Source: Hymenolepis diminuta (Eukaryota; Platyhelminthes; Cestoda; Cyclophyllidea; Hymenolepididae). Taken from it: a stretch of DNA of 64,000 nt. Location: NCBI GenBank assembly GCA_900708905.1, contig CAADRB010000014.1, positions 1,081,636 through 1,145,635 of the forward strand, in the 5' to 3' direction. The notes under the pieces were generated by a model. It had not been told where the DNA came from and made no database searches. It saw only the letters and a program-made list of their open reading frames with translations. Positions 1-12,000 of the stretch are shown here, piece after piece. A program made the position numbers and the translations under genes. How positions within the stretch are numbered: the stretch's first letter is position 1; every line of letters starts with the position of its first letter.

Positions 1-2220
1 GCGTTGACCAGGTTATATTGAGTAAGCTCAGTACAAAGTCTCAAGGGAAATTAGAGAACTGGAGGATGTGACAACGAGAGATGCGCCTGGCGAGCTGTGG
101 TCCAGCTGGGGTCCACCCTGTGTCCTGTGTGTGTACTGGAGGTTATTTATAATCAACACTTTGGGTGAGGACACGCATAAGGATATGGTTGCATGCGTGC
201 TTAATTGGTCGGAATGATTGTAGGAAAAAGGAAGGGTCAGTGCAGACAGGACTGGTTGATAGCGGGGTTGATTAAACGGTGTCTGCTACTATCGTCTGAG
301 GTATGTTCACCTTTTCCGGGTCGATGAGACATAGGCCGGCTGAGGATACCCGATGTTTGTTTATGGAATGCTTGGGTCACAGGAATGGTTAACGTTTTAC
401 AGGGGTAACTTATGAGGGCAAGATAGTCTAATTTGGTGATGATTAGGAATGCTGAAGGATAAAATAGTTCAGAGAAGAGGGATTCATCGTTCAAGCTCAT
501 TTTGAAGAGTGTTGAACAGATCCCGAATCCAGTTGAGGTATATTGGATTATCTCGAATAATGATCACTTATTTAACAAAAAGTGGAGGAAACAATGCCAA
601 GTAAATTTAAAATAGCTCAATGATATGATTAAACAGTAGAACGTATTGGATCTAAGAATGACTTACGAATACAGATTCAAACTCAGAAACGATAAAACGG
701 TATGGCTTGGTAGTACTTACGATCTGCTGAAAAATCAATTCTTGTATGAAGGCCTGTAAATAGACTAGGAAAATCAACGTAAACTCGACTCAACGACAAC
801 GCAACCAGTTGTGTGGATGCTGTAAGTAGCATGATCTGAACAGATCTTCGTTAAAACACATCATAAAAATAAGGCAATCGAATATGAAAGGAAATAAAGT
901 CTGTAAGATGTATGAAAGATGGAAATAAGACTCGAGAAGCATAAAGAATGCAGACGGTGAGAGGAGGTGGTCAGTTTGTCTCATGTCCGCATAACACCAC
1001 CCCATAAAGTTGGCTCTGTGGCCTGCTCTAGTCAACGATCACATTGAACCTACATTTCATCTTCCCAATTGGTTCACTCTAGGTGCAGGCAGGTATTTTC
1101 TCTAGGTTCGAAAAGGATGCGAGACTACTTCTACGCTTATGACTGATAATGCGAATGAAACTTGATATAGAATTCACATCATTATAGAATTCTTCTAATG
1201 GATATCGAGGGTTTACTAATGTTAGCCGTCTATTTGCTTCAGAAGTTCCTGACTGTATTTGCTAAGAATTAACGGTAGATAACTTAATCTCATACATCGT
1301 TTAACGCCTAAATCATACTTGATCCAATTTGAACTTTGCATCTCAAACACTAGTTTTGCTAAGATGCTAATTGAGTATATCAAAGTTGCAAATCTCAACT
1401 AATACCATCTCAACGTTCTGCGACTTTGAAGATGCAAGTGGATCCGTCACCGTAACACTAAAACTTATTTGTTTTGAGATATCCGATCTAGCCATACTTA
1501 AATAAAGAACCTGTTTCTGAAGTATATGATAATGAAAATACAGGTGGCTGTAAATCTACTTTTACGAATTCTGACATTCAATACAGCTGGTATCCGACTG
1601 TCACAAAAACTTATCTCTAACCGAAGGATAGTTCAAAAATATTCTGAAAGTGAAAAAAATTAAGGAGGAGGAACCAATCATGAGCTTCTGAGAGATGTTT
1701 ACACTTCAGAACAGACATATTAGTGCTTGAGATTAACCTTGAAAGCCGTCGAGTAGGTAATAGCTCTCGATTAATAAGTCCATATTATTTAAAAATCGTA
1801 TCTAGGATACGCACTGAACAATGGGATGTATTACTTTTACTTTCCAATATGTTAAAGATTTTATTACAAACTTTTTGGATTTAGCATTTTTTTGGCATGT
1901 AATGATTGGTTGTGAACGATATATTCACTGAAACATTTCTTCAATTCACAGAGCAGCCTTGTATTTGAAAAGCTTAAATGAAATGAATTATTATCTTTAT
2001 TGCTTTGAATTCGCTTGTCCAAAGAGTAAAACCTACACTAACTTTATAAGTAAGCAGATACTTCTCTCAAAAATGAGTGTTTTCTGGATTCAGATGAAGT
2101 AAATAGCTGCATTGCAATGCTTTTAGAATATTTGAATATTTAAAACAGAGGATGAGCTTTAAAAAGTTACATTATGCTTAGTTTACTGATAAAATTTGAA
2201 TAGTTTAGGTTAGAAATACG
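1..2220. other. intergenic DNA, no gene seen
   Basis: AT-rich sequence without a convincing exon on either strand. The short open frames (minus strand 237-500 and 790-1035) show no domain, no codon bias and no splice-site support. I see no strong repeat match here to the rest of the window. Confidence 0.5.
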
Positions 2221-2224
2221 AGTG

Positions 2225-2435
2225 CTTTTACGATCTGCAAACTGATATTCCAACCAGAAGAACGAGAAACACAAGTTCCCGTTGTTATTATCGAAAACGT
2301 CCTACATTTCAACTCAAACTATGTACAGTGTAACATAATTCGTATTAGTTCACATAAAAAAATTTAAGGAATAAGTTTAATTTCAATAATAACATAAAAA
2401 TAAATATTAATGTCGGCAGGGGAAAAGAATAATAA
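2225..2435 (-). repeat. left direct repeat (putative 3' LTR of relic)
   Basis: Shares AAACACAA, CTATGTACAGT, TTTAAGG and TTCAATAA blocks, in order, with 3975-4195. Similarity is patchy and boundaries are uncertain by about 20 bases. Confidence 0.55.
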
Positions 2436-3929
2436 ATATTCCTGGCGTCTTCCTCGTAGAACTTCTTCAGAATCGCTTGAAATCCTTCTGTTGGCTCCGT
2501 GTTTCTTCTTGGTGACTTATTCCTTTTTCAGGGGTGTATTCCCCTTAGTATTTCCATGGAAGATTTTCCATCAGATCTTGGATGAGCGTCTATCCAGAAG
2601 TTCTCGAGAACATTCTTCTGATTTCGCGTCATTGCTCTCTCCCATTTTTTTGCAGAATTTGTTCCTTTTCCTTCTCTTTGCTCGGGGCTTTCGCCTCGTA
2701 CGCTTGGAACAAAACACTGCAGTTACTATTAATTTCACTGGAAGATCCCCATTCTCTGTCATCTCAATAGCCTCAACTTTAGATTCAGGTTACGATCCAT
2801 TGTCTATTGGCGGAATTAGTTCAGGATACTGCTTCCTTTTCCTCCCCCTCTTTCACCTCGTTTCTGTAATGTGTTCGTGGAGATTCTTCTACGGATTTTC
2901 ATTCCGCTTCATTTGCTGCTTTGAGCCGACTATTGGTTTTGTCACCTTAGTGACCGTTAGTTCAACCTTCTGAGTGACATCTTTTATGAATTTTGGTTTA
3001 GTTCGACACATTATTTTCTTATGTCCTCCCTTGCCATGCAGGTTGCAAATATGAAATTCGAGCTGACAAAATCGGGCAAAATGTAATTCATTGCAGAGCC
3101 AGTATTCAGATGGAAGGTTACCGAGAAAGGAAACATCTCGGTAACTTTCACTGAGTTACTTTTCACTTTTCACTAACTTTCTGCTGAGTCACACCACTGT
3201 CACACTTGATGTCCAATTTTATGTATACATGTGCAAGGTTTTCTAATGTGATTTTATCACTTTCTTTGATCATTCTGTGGATTCGACACCAGATGTCAGT
3301 TGGACAAAGTTCTTGAAGACCACTCGAAATAGTGGACATTTAAAATGGCTCTTCGAAGTGGCAGAAAATCGAAAGTTCATAAAAAAAACACTCTTTGATG
3401 TTGCCAGCATAGGTCAGTCAGTCTCCATCATGTTCTTCGGTGGAAGAAAGGCAACTAAAGTACCTTGGAAGTTCAGAAGACTTTTGACCAAATAATTCAA
3501 AGAGAATCAAGGCAGTTTCATCGAAAGTCAGATTCGAAATGGTCCTGGGATGAAACCTTTGAGCTTTTCATTTTTAACCATTGCTAACAGTTTAACTTTC
3601 ACTTTGTCTGGGATATCATAAAGATCGTTTCGGGAGATATCCTAACATTTTTCAATCTAGTTAGCAAAAGTCTGATTTACTCCTAAGTCACAATAAAATT
3701 TGTGAACTTGTAGAACCTGAGATTCTGCAGAAGATTTGAGTAAGGAAATACCCGATGTTTCGGTTTTCATATTCATAACTTTAGAAAACTGTTCTTGTAG
3801 CATCGTAAGAATGTATTGTTGCTTCTTCACCATTGATTCAATGTATTCCTGGCGTCTCTTCTGAAATACTTAATTCTACTCCTACTTTTTCTTCAGGCTA
3901 AGTTCAAATTCCTCAGTATTCAACGACAT
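2410..3929 (-). pseudogene. degenerate retroelement gag
   Basis: Read on the minus strand, a Gag-like protein opens with an ATG at 3929-3927 and continues with in-frame stops and frame changes. It has a Gln/Lys-rich N-terminal helix region containing RRQEY and QEQFSKV. Further on, a Cys-His box lies at 3047-3006, with Cys, His and Cys at relative positions 1, 4 and 14. This is the same C-x2-H-x9-C spacing as the intact Gag at 50591-51904. A very basic stretch follows (2571-2762, many Arg/Lys). The plus-strand open frame over 2410-2973 is a shadow of this region. Several stops make it non-coding today. Confidence 0.55.
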
Positions 3930-3974
3930 TTTTATAAATATTTAAATTTTGAGTTCTTTTTAACCTTTCATCAC

Positions 3975-4195
3975 CAATTTTTACAATCTACACGCCGATA
4001 TCCCAAACAGAAAAGAAGGAAACACAAATTCTTGATTTTATAACAAGATCTCTTATAGTTTACCTCGAACTATGTACAGTATGCATTCCTATTGGTTCAA
4101 TTAATCACTTTAAGGGATTAGCGTCACTTCAATAAAAATGGGAAGAAAAATATAAAATAAAATAGTTATTATGTCAAGAGGAAATCTTTAATAAC
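3975..4195 (-). repeat. right direct repeat (putative 5' LTR of relic)
   Basis: Partner of 2225-2435: same blocks, same order, same strand. It lies immediately before the start of the gag remnant in element orientation. Confidence 0.55.
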
Positions 4196-4469
4196 TATTC
4201 ATAGTTATAATTTAAATTCTATAAAGTATATACAAAATGTTGATTAATTCCTTGACAGAATACTTTACAGAATTTTTTATTCAACATAGTTATAGACTTC
4301 GACCTTATAATTCTATCTTAGTTCGTGGAATGGAAGAATATATTGCTTTCACTATTTTGCTATTTGGTTATTACACTAAGGTACTCGTTTTTAATACTCT
4401 GGCTGTTGGTATATATCATTACAAGCACTCACCTTGAGTGAACACTGCTTATTGAACTCTACAAAGCTA

Positions 4470-4870
4470 CAGTATTATGCTATCTCAGCTTGGTTATCCT
4501 AAAATCATGTATGCTTTTAATTCCTATTGATATTTTTCTCCTTTTCCAACCTTCGGAAGTAAAAATATACCTAGCGATAAGACAAGTCATCATAATTAAA
4601 CAAGTTGTCAGTAAGCACAGGACAAGAATTTACTCAGTAATCCAAGAGACAAATCATGAACTTTAAATTTTGGAGCGTGAATTACCCATTACGTAAATGG
4701 TACAACTCGAACCTAAAATCAAGTGAAGAAAGACCTGACTGTGATGTCAACATCTTTTATTATCTATTTATCATTTGTTCGACCCCCTGTTAATCCATTT
4801 CAGTTGCTTCCCACAAATTAAAATTGGTTTTTTTGTATTACTGTCGGTAATAATAATTATTATTTGAATT
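4470..4870 (+). repeat. dispersed repeat family A, copy 1
   Basis: Shares the ordered blocks CAACC..GGAAG, AAATTTTGGA, GTGAATTACCCATTA, GTAAAT and TTGCTTCCCACAAA with copies near 6.7, 16.9, 22.7 and 26.5 kb. Diverged; no coding potential. Confidence 0.5.
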
Positions 4871-5039
4871 TTCAACCACATGGTTAATGGAACTGATTTT
4901 TTCGAATTCAGATCGATGGCTGAATACGTTGTCAATTACGAAATTGGTTTTGCTATCTTCTAAGATTTCATCTGGAATAAATTTGAAGGGTGCCCCTCTA
5001 TGAATTCACACTTCATTCGCATCCTCTATGGAAATATGT

Positions 5040-5345
5040 TGGTTTTTCGTCCAGGAAGTCGCAGTGACAGCTTTAGGTTCCTATGATGCAAAACTATCTG
5101 TCATGTCTAAACCCGTCTATCGATTTCTCTGTTCCCATAGCGCTTGTCAGACGCCGCTCCTACGCTGCCTCCTCATCGCCTTTGTTCCTTATCTGTCTCT
5201 TACCCAGTTGAATCTTCATTGTGACTTGATCAATACGTTTTGGCCTAGTCAGATCTTGGTGCTCTGCTCTGTAACTGTTGTTCATGTTGTTAGCTGCCAG
5301 CCGTTAGTTGTTACCCCAACCCCGACAAATTCAAACGATCTCTGT
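5040..5345 (-). repeat. dispersed repeat family B, inverted copy
   Basis: The reverse complement matches 14890-15330 in order: an AACAACTAACGG-like block, CAGCTAACAA, AGAGCACCAAGA, AGGCCAAAA, GAAATCGATAG, TTTAGACATGACAGATAG and GCATCATAGG. The 106-codon open frame over 5028-5348 is therefore repeat sequence, not a gene. Confidence 0.55.
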
Positions 5346-6559
5346 TAAGATAAAATCGCCTTAGCTGGCATCAACCAGCTGCTCCTAGCTATAGGGAGGA
5401 ACGACGGTTTCGAAACGACCTAATCAATCTCGAATTCAATCGTTTCTGAAAATGGCTGGTGTAAACTCATTGCAGAATCTGGGAGCTAAATTCCTCAATT
5501 TTGGCTATGAAATATCAGAACATGACGCGGAAAATTATTCCGATCAAGTAAAATGTTGACAAACTGATGCATTCAGAACTTAAATGGAGCGAACCTCTTT
5601 AGATATCACTTCTATATCCTTTGTCCATCTAATCTCACTTTTTATCTTTTATCAAACAATTTTTGCTTTTCTTCATGTTTCAAATAGTTCCTATGATTAC
5701 ACATCGTAATATCATTATTTCGCGTTGACACGTCTAATAACAAGAATAATTCCAGCTCATCCTCTTCTTCTAGTTCTCTTTGTAACTGTTTTAATTTACA
5801 AAGATAACCTTGGCCTTAACCATCGGCTTTGTTGGTTTTTCCAGTTATGATAAACTGATCTCATCACCATCACTCCGATAACCATCCAATTACCAGGAAA
5901 ACTTTTCCCATTCTCAATGGTTATCAATGCACCTCCCGACTAGTATGAGTGGTCATTTGCTCAGTAATATTCCAAAATTAGCTTTTTTATTTATTCTTAT
6001 AAATATGAATAATTCAGGACTCCATATTTAAAGGATTTTCTTCGGGCAATCTAAAATCAAGGTATATTTAGGAGAATCTCTTCCCCTATGAAAAAAGATG
6101 AAAAAATGCTTCAATTCAAACGCTCTTTTAATGGAACGATTCAATTTGTTGTTAACAGGTTGAATTGTTTCTGCAAGTGAATAAATAAAACCTTAAGATC
6201 GATACTTTACTGGAAGTAATCTTTACAAAAACGCCGGTAGTTTTTACTCAATTCTAACTTCTGTATTCACGCATACTTCAACTAATATTTCTTATGTTTT
6301 GTAATCAGTTCTTTTTAGAATGAAACATTATCTACTTGTATCATATAAGCACAAATTTATTTCAAATCTAAATTACTAACTTTTTTTGCAGTGAGGTCTC
6401 TAATACTGCGTCTGACATTTGCAATTAATATAAGTATCCCCCCGATTCGTAGTGGTTATATATTTCCCCTAATGAAGTAATTTACTTTCTGTTTTACTGC
6501 TTCAAAATGTACCTTTACAAGCACGTGTGAGCAGATCGAGTTCCATAAATATAATAATT

Positions 6560-6910
6560 TGTGGAATGAAAACTTTCTTTATTGGCTATCTCAACGTTGG
6601 TAATATAAGCTGCTGAATATCATGTGAAGTCGTCTAGACTTCTCAACCATTGGAAGAACGAAATGAATTGAAGTGGCAAGAATGACCATCGTGAATAAAA
6701 AGAACCGGTCATAAAGCATCGGACATCGTAGACAAGCATTTGCTGCTATCCGGGGATCAAATTATAAAAATCGAATTCTGGAAAGTGAATTACTCGTTTA
6801 GTAAATATTGTCCAATTCGAATACAAAAACCATGAAGTTGCTCCCAGCATCTTCTGATCCCCCGTCCTTTAATATTTGTTGGACTTTATAAACACTAACC
6901 AAAACATAAT
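6560..6910 (+). repeat. dispersed repeat family A, copy 2
   Basis: Same block order as copy 1, including GGCTATCTCAACGTTGGTAA, GAAGTGGCAAGAATGACCAT and TTAGTAAATATTG, and a TTCTGATCCCC end block shared with copy 3. Confidence 0.5.
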
Positions 6911-7269
6911 AATATGCGTTTAGTATTAGCTATTTAGAAGTTTCAGACTTTAACTCCTGCTTTTTTTAGTACTATTTTTTCGTTATCTCTGTTAAATGGA
7001 AAATTGTAACTACGTCAAATTCGTCTCCGTGATCAGAAATTTAATTCACTGTTTTGATTAAACAAACTTAGTAGTAAGCTCTTCCGTAAGTCGGCCTCAA
7101 TGTAAGAAAATAGTCGTGCTGAAATTATTTTGAAGCGTTGGATAATAATTTACGTCTTCTCAGGAAGAAAATTGGTTTCATGGGCTTATTCCAGTTTATA
7201 AATATGCACCGTCAAAAGAACCTTTATTTTTATTTCGCACCTAAGTAAAATGCGATTGCCCTCATTTAG

Positions 7270-7400
7270 TGTCAAATGCTTGTGCGCCGAGTGGCTAACG
7301 CGCCCATTTTTAGAGTTAAAGTTCACATGTTCAAGGCCGTCTGCGCATATCCCGTAAGCGAAAGACTAATCGCGCTGATTAAGTCTGTTTAACAAATGAT
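7270..7400 (+). repeat. possible tRNA-derived SINE copy
   Basis: Contains a tRNA-like head, GCCGAGTGGCTAACGCGC (A-box-like), and AGTTCACATGTTCAAGG (B-box-like) about 40 bases later. These blocks are spaced as in the better SINE copies at 12070, 22085, 41800 and 62345. Diverged; it could also be an isolated tRNA relic. Confidence 0.35.
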
Positions 7401-9038
7401 ATAGAACAATTCAAATTTCCCACCGGGAGACCCCACGATGCTATCATCTATCCAAGGTGTGTTGAAAGACCCTTTCATAAATGGGCTTAGGAGTTAATAA
7501 TGTACACCATTATTATTGCTCACTCTCCCCCCGCCCTCCCTGATTACAAAGTAAAGGGTTAGGAAACATAAACCGTGTAATCTCATCAAGATCTGCTGTT
7601 AACTGTTAGATGCAATGGTAGATACACGCTGCGTATATCGGCTAATACGAATGTAATTTTACGAGAGAACTATGAAATTGCGAATATTTAAATAGTGCAT
7701 CTGCTTGTAGGATAAAGCACTTTTATCAAACTGTCACTCCTCTAAGCCTTAACTCACTCCTCACTACAAAAGAATATGAAATAGTCAGGTATGCGTTGGT
7801 GACCCTTATTTGGGAGAACAAAGTGAGGGTAGAACAGCCTTCTAATTAGTTATCTGGAAAGAAACTAAGCAGATTAAGATAATGCGGACAAATTGATAAG
7901 CACTTTGAGGGAAGAGGAGTGATTCATAGGTAAAAATATGGTGCAGCTTTGAATGTAGGAGGCAAATAGCAGGTGAAAATGATTGTTAACCATAAGTACG
8001 GATAACATGTCGAAACAGGTTACTACAATCTCTTACTTTATCACATCCAACTCTAGACAGGATTTCATGACCAGATTTTTTCAATCAGCAGCCTCAGCAA
8101 TAGTGTGATAAGTCCTATGTTAAGAATAATATTCGCGGCTGGAATGATTTCATTTTTATCATTCACTCAACAATTCATTTCCCTTCAAAAGATTTTTAAC
8201 AAAGATGCAGTTCTCCGATAATGTTCGAGAAGCACGACTTAAAATTTCCCATTAAAAACAGTATCAAGGTCTCTTCGACCAGGGCCCTCTGCTTACTCGC
8301 TTGCTGAACAAAAAGGTGTACAACCAAAATTAGCCCTGCAGCAGCCAAAATTGGCCAATCCTAACCTGAAAATTGTAACCAATCAGCAGCTTTGTTACTC
8401 GCCCATCACATAACGGTATGTGGGCAACCCTTTGCGAAGGCACGGAAATCGTCATAATTAGGCTACCTTTGCGGATTATTACTGTAGGTCATTTTCTATC
8501 TATTTTCAGCTCAAAGTTTTATTGTTTTATTATACTTAATGTTCCTGTTCGAAAATGACTTGTCCAATTCGACTGCATAGTTAGTTTAGAACCTTGTTTA
8601 TGTTGAAAATCTTCCATGACATTTTGATGGACATTTCTTGCAGCCGATTTTCTGATTTGGTGCACTACAAATGAATGAGTCAAGGTCACAAAAAATCGAT
8701 AGTTATGTTAGCTTCTGAACAGTGTTTATTGATATTCGTCGTTAGAAGCTGTTCAACTGGGAATTTCGCATTTTCATAAAACCGATGATTAGTTTTATCC
8801 ATCAAATATTTGCAATTTACACTTTTTATGTTTTTCAGGTAACATGTTTAGAAGCACGATTTTGACTTATATAGAGTATAGTTATATTCACACTGCAAAA
8901 TCAGTGGTTTCACTTTAATTTGACAGGTTCTGCCAAGAATTGCATTAATTAATCGTTCACTTCGACTGCACTGAATTAATTTGTTGTATAATGCTTAATT
9001 AGTGCGATAAATATTCAAATTTCAGCCCTTAAAGCAAG

Positions 9039-9046
9039 TATAAAAG
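9039..9046 (+). promoter_or_regulatory. TATA box of MATE gene 1
   Basis: TATAAAAG lies 47 nt before the ATG of MATE gene 1. About 32 nt downstream is a CAGTTC that could serve as an initiator near 9071, which would leave a 5' leader of about 15 nt. MATE gene 2 has a TATA-like element at almost the same distance (48 nt) from its ATG. A TTTTGCAG just before the leader could instead be a splice acceptor for a 5' UTR intron or spliced leader. Confidence 0.45.
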
Positions 9047-9085
9047 TTCAGTCGTTTTGTTCGTATTTTGCAGTTCGTCAACAGG

Positions 9086-12000
9086 ATGGAAGAAAAATCC
9101 AACGGTATGTTCCCACTATGGGTACAATAAGTTCAACTTAATCGGGTATAATAATAATTTCTTGTTCAATTTTAGGAAAAACATATGGTAGTGAAATCAG
9201 TCTCCAAGACAAAACGGAGAGAAAAAGATGTTGGGCCCGTTACTTTCCTTATGGATTTTGGGCAGAATGGAGGCGTCTCGCCATTTTAGCGGTTCCCATA
9301 GTAAGTCATACTCTACTTTGTATTGATTTTTTCTTTATCTAGGGTTTGAGAATATTAGACATCTTTGTAGAATATAGTCAGTAGTCAATTAATAAACTTC
9401 GATTTTAGGCCTGGGTTACATGATGTTTAGGGCTTTAAACGAGTTATAATCGAATTAGGAATTTGCTTTTAATTCCATTGTTCCATTCTTAATTGATAGG
9501 AAAAAAGGGACTTTACGTGTAGATATATGAAGAGGTAATGCACGGATATGATATTATTATTACAAATATCTGTGACCGTCCATAAAAGCACACAAAATAG
9601 TGAAATAGTCCAGTAAGGGATGAAACTAATATGGAAGGCAGAATGTCAACGGTCTTACTTAACTTGAATTCAGAAATCATTGGGCTATCCACCTCCCCTT
9701 AAGGCGTATAATTTGTAAAATCTAAGTGTTCAGTTTTTGTTGTTTCATCCCCGTTTTTCTAGGTGAGTTTCTGTCCGCGATACTTTGAACGCGTTGACCA
9801 TTTGATTTAGTTGAATTGTCAGTCATGTAAATTCTTATACATTTGTATATTTTTACAGCCAGTAGCAGGTTGATGAAACTATCAAGGACTCTAAGCAAGT
9901 CTTAATCACTGGAAAGTATCTGAATAAAGGAAACAAGAAACGAGTCCCAAGGGAGAGGAAGTCAAGACGTAGCTAATGGAGTCAGGACGTTACGAGTCTT
10001 TTTAAACTCGTATTTTTGAACTGCACAGTTCACCAGAATTCATCTAAGGATCTTTATCTTAATAAAATTTTTACAATCCATAGCTTCATCCTGACCAGTC
10101 TACTGATCATGATTTGCGTTAGCCAGGCGTGCAGTGTTCGTTTTATTTCTTTGATCGCAATTTCGATCAGCTAATTAACTCTTGATGATATTCGCGAGTT
10201 CGTGATAATTAGCATCAATTTTAATTAGAAGCGATTGCATAATGTGATAATAGATATGTTGAAAAATGTTTTCACGTCAACTTATTTGTGTCTGTATAAT
10301 TAATTAAATTCAGTTTTAGTCGGGTCAGTATTTAAATGGGTAAAAATTTCAAAATCGGAATAAAGGCCATTTTTTACCAAATTGGTTTTAACTCCTTAAC
10401 CATGATCATTTTAAACTAATCTTGAAAATTATTATTAGGTATTTAGCTAATCTTCCATTTAGCACCGTGTTGGATAGTGTAATAAAGTTCACAGTTAGAG
10501 TCCATGATTAAGTATTTTCTTCTAGTGTTAAGACTATTTTATCATCGTTAGAAGTGCAAAATTCTTAATAGAGTTTTAAAATTAAAAAATAAACTCCCAA
10601 AGTAGTGTTCCAAGCTGAATCATCCCTTCTTGTTCCTTATAATACTGTCTCCCAGATGTCAGAAGAAGGAAACAATCTTTAAATCAATCTTAATAGAAAT
10701 CTGAATGTTAAGGCATATTGCATGTTAGAGCATGATCTGTACAATGGAACAGAACTAAGAATTAAGGGTTATTTACAAATGACTCCTTTTGAAGATCCTC
10801 AGACGTTTAACTGTTCAAAAATGTGTCAAGGTATCAGCACACTGCGAAATTCGGAAGCCCGTTCTTCGAATGGAAAGATGGTAATGTATCAATAAAAAGA
10901 TGCATGCTCAGATTGGTGCAAAGATCGTCAAGATCTATTATACGTCAAGCCCATAAATTCTGTAATTGACTTCCATGCGGTTAAAGAATGATTATGTACG
11001 AATCGGACTTCTATCAAAAATGCATTGTATGTGCACTCTTTCCATGTTCCATTTATTATAAAAAAAACTAGTATTTTAGTTATTTTTTTAGAATTGAGTT
11101 ACTTTCAACCATCCTGCATACGAAGCTGAACTGTTCGACAGTAGCATAATGTCCTCTATCATGTGTAACAGTGCTGGTCTGCAAAAATTAAGTGCCAAAT
11201 TAATATTTTTCCTTTGATTTTTTGAAATTCTTTTTTCGTAGATATACACTACAGATGCCAGATAGCTCATTTGAGGTCCGTCTTTCTTTAATTCTAACAA
11301 ATTTTTAGAAGGTACAGGTATAATTTCTTTTAAAACTTTCATTAATGTGTACTGTGATGAATTTCCTGAGATTAAAATCCTCCATCCATTAATTTTTTTC
11401 CTGTAGATTCTGACAAACATGTGTAATTACATAATAGTACCTGTGAGCATCTACTTCCTCGGTAAAATTGGATCTACGGAGTTGGCTGCCGGTGGTCTTG
11501 CGATCTGCATCTTCCATGTTGCTGGACTTTCAATCATGGCTGGTCTCCTTACTGCTAGTGATACTCTGTTCCCTCAGGTGAGTAGTCTCTCTAACTCCCC
11601 AACTTCATGTTTAGGAATTGATTTTGCATGTGTTTATTTTGTGAACGCGTTGTGAAGGGAGAAGAGAGCTGTTAAAGGAGTTAGACTCTGGAAATCACTT
11701 TATCTGAGCTCTAGAATTGTGAAATTATATACTTTCCCGGTTTCAACTGTAACCTAGTCTTATCATCATCTACATGTGGAAAATCCGTATGACATGTTTT
11801 TATTTGATTTCACAGCGATTTCTTAAAAATTTAGCTATTAGTTCATTTCTCAGTTAAGTCGAGCTGATTGATCGCGTTCATCTCAGAACATGTGAAAATC
11901 ATCGTCGTTCTTCTCTGGCGATGGCAATTTCGGTCATCCAGTCTCTATGGTACTAAAGCATCAACTCCTATGTTTGCCACACTGTTATAGATTGGAATAA

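Larger units (their letters stand above)
2225..4200 (-). mobile_element. relic gag-only LTR retroelement
   Basis: Two diverged direct repeats (about 2225-2435 and 3975-4195) bracket a minus-strand remnant of gag. The repeats share several blocks in the same order: an AAACACAA block, a CTATGTACAGT block (near 2322 and 4070), a TTTAAGG block and a TTCAATAA block. The enclosed reading starts next to the right repeat and runs toward the left one, as expected of a minus-strand element. No reverse transcriptase, RNase H or integrase motif is seen in the 1.5 kb between them. The element is heavily mutated and inactive. The alternative is two unrelated repeats flanking a gag fragment, but order and orientation fit an LTR element better. 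Confidence 0.6.
4200..9030. other. intergenic DNA with dispersed repeats
   Basis: No exon is recognised. The stretch holds two copies of family A (4470-4870, 6560-6910), one inverted copy of family B (5040-5345), one possible tRNA-derived SINE (7270-7400) and one family D fragment (7860-7960). The rest is unassigned AT-rich DNA up to the MATE 1 promoter. Confidence 0.5.

Noticed and set aside
2410..2973. 187-codon plus-strand open frame
   Set aside because: It lies opposite the gag relic, between its LTR-like repeats, and has no recognisable domain; its composition is that expected of the reverse strand of a basic coding region.
5028..5348. 106-codon plus-strand open frame
   Set aside because: It coincides with an inverted copy of repeat family B and has no domain.
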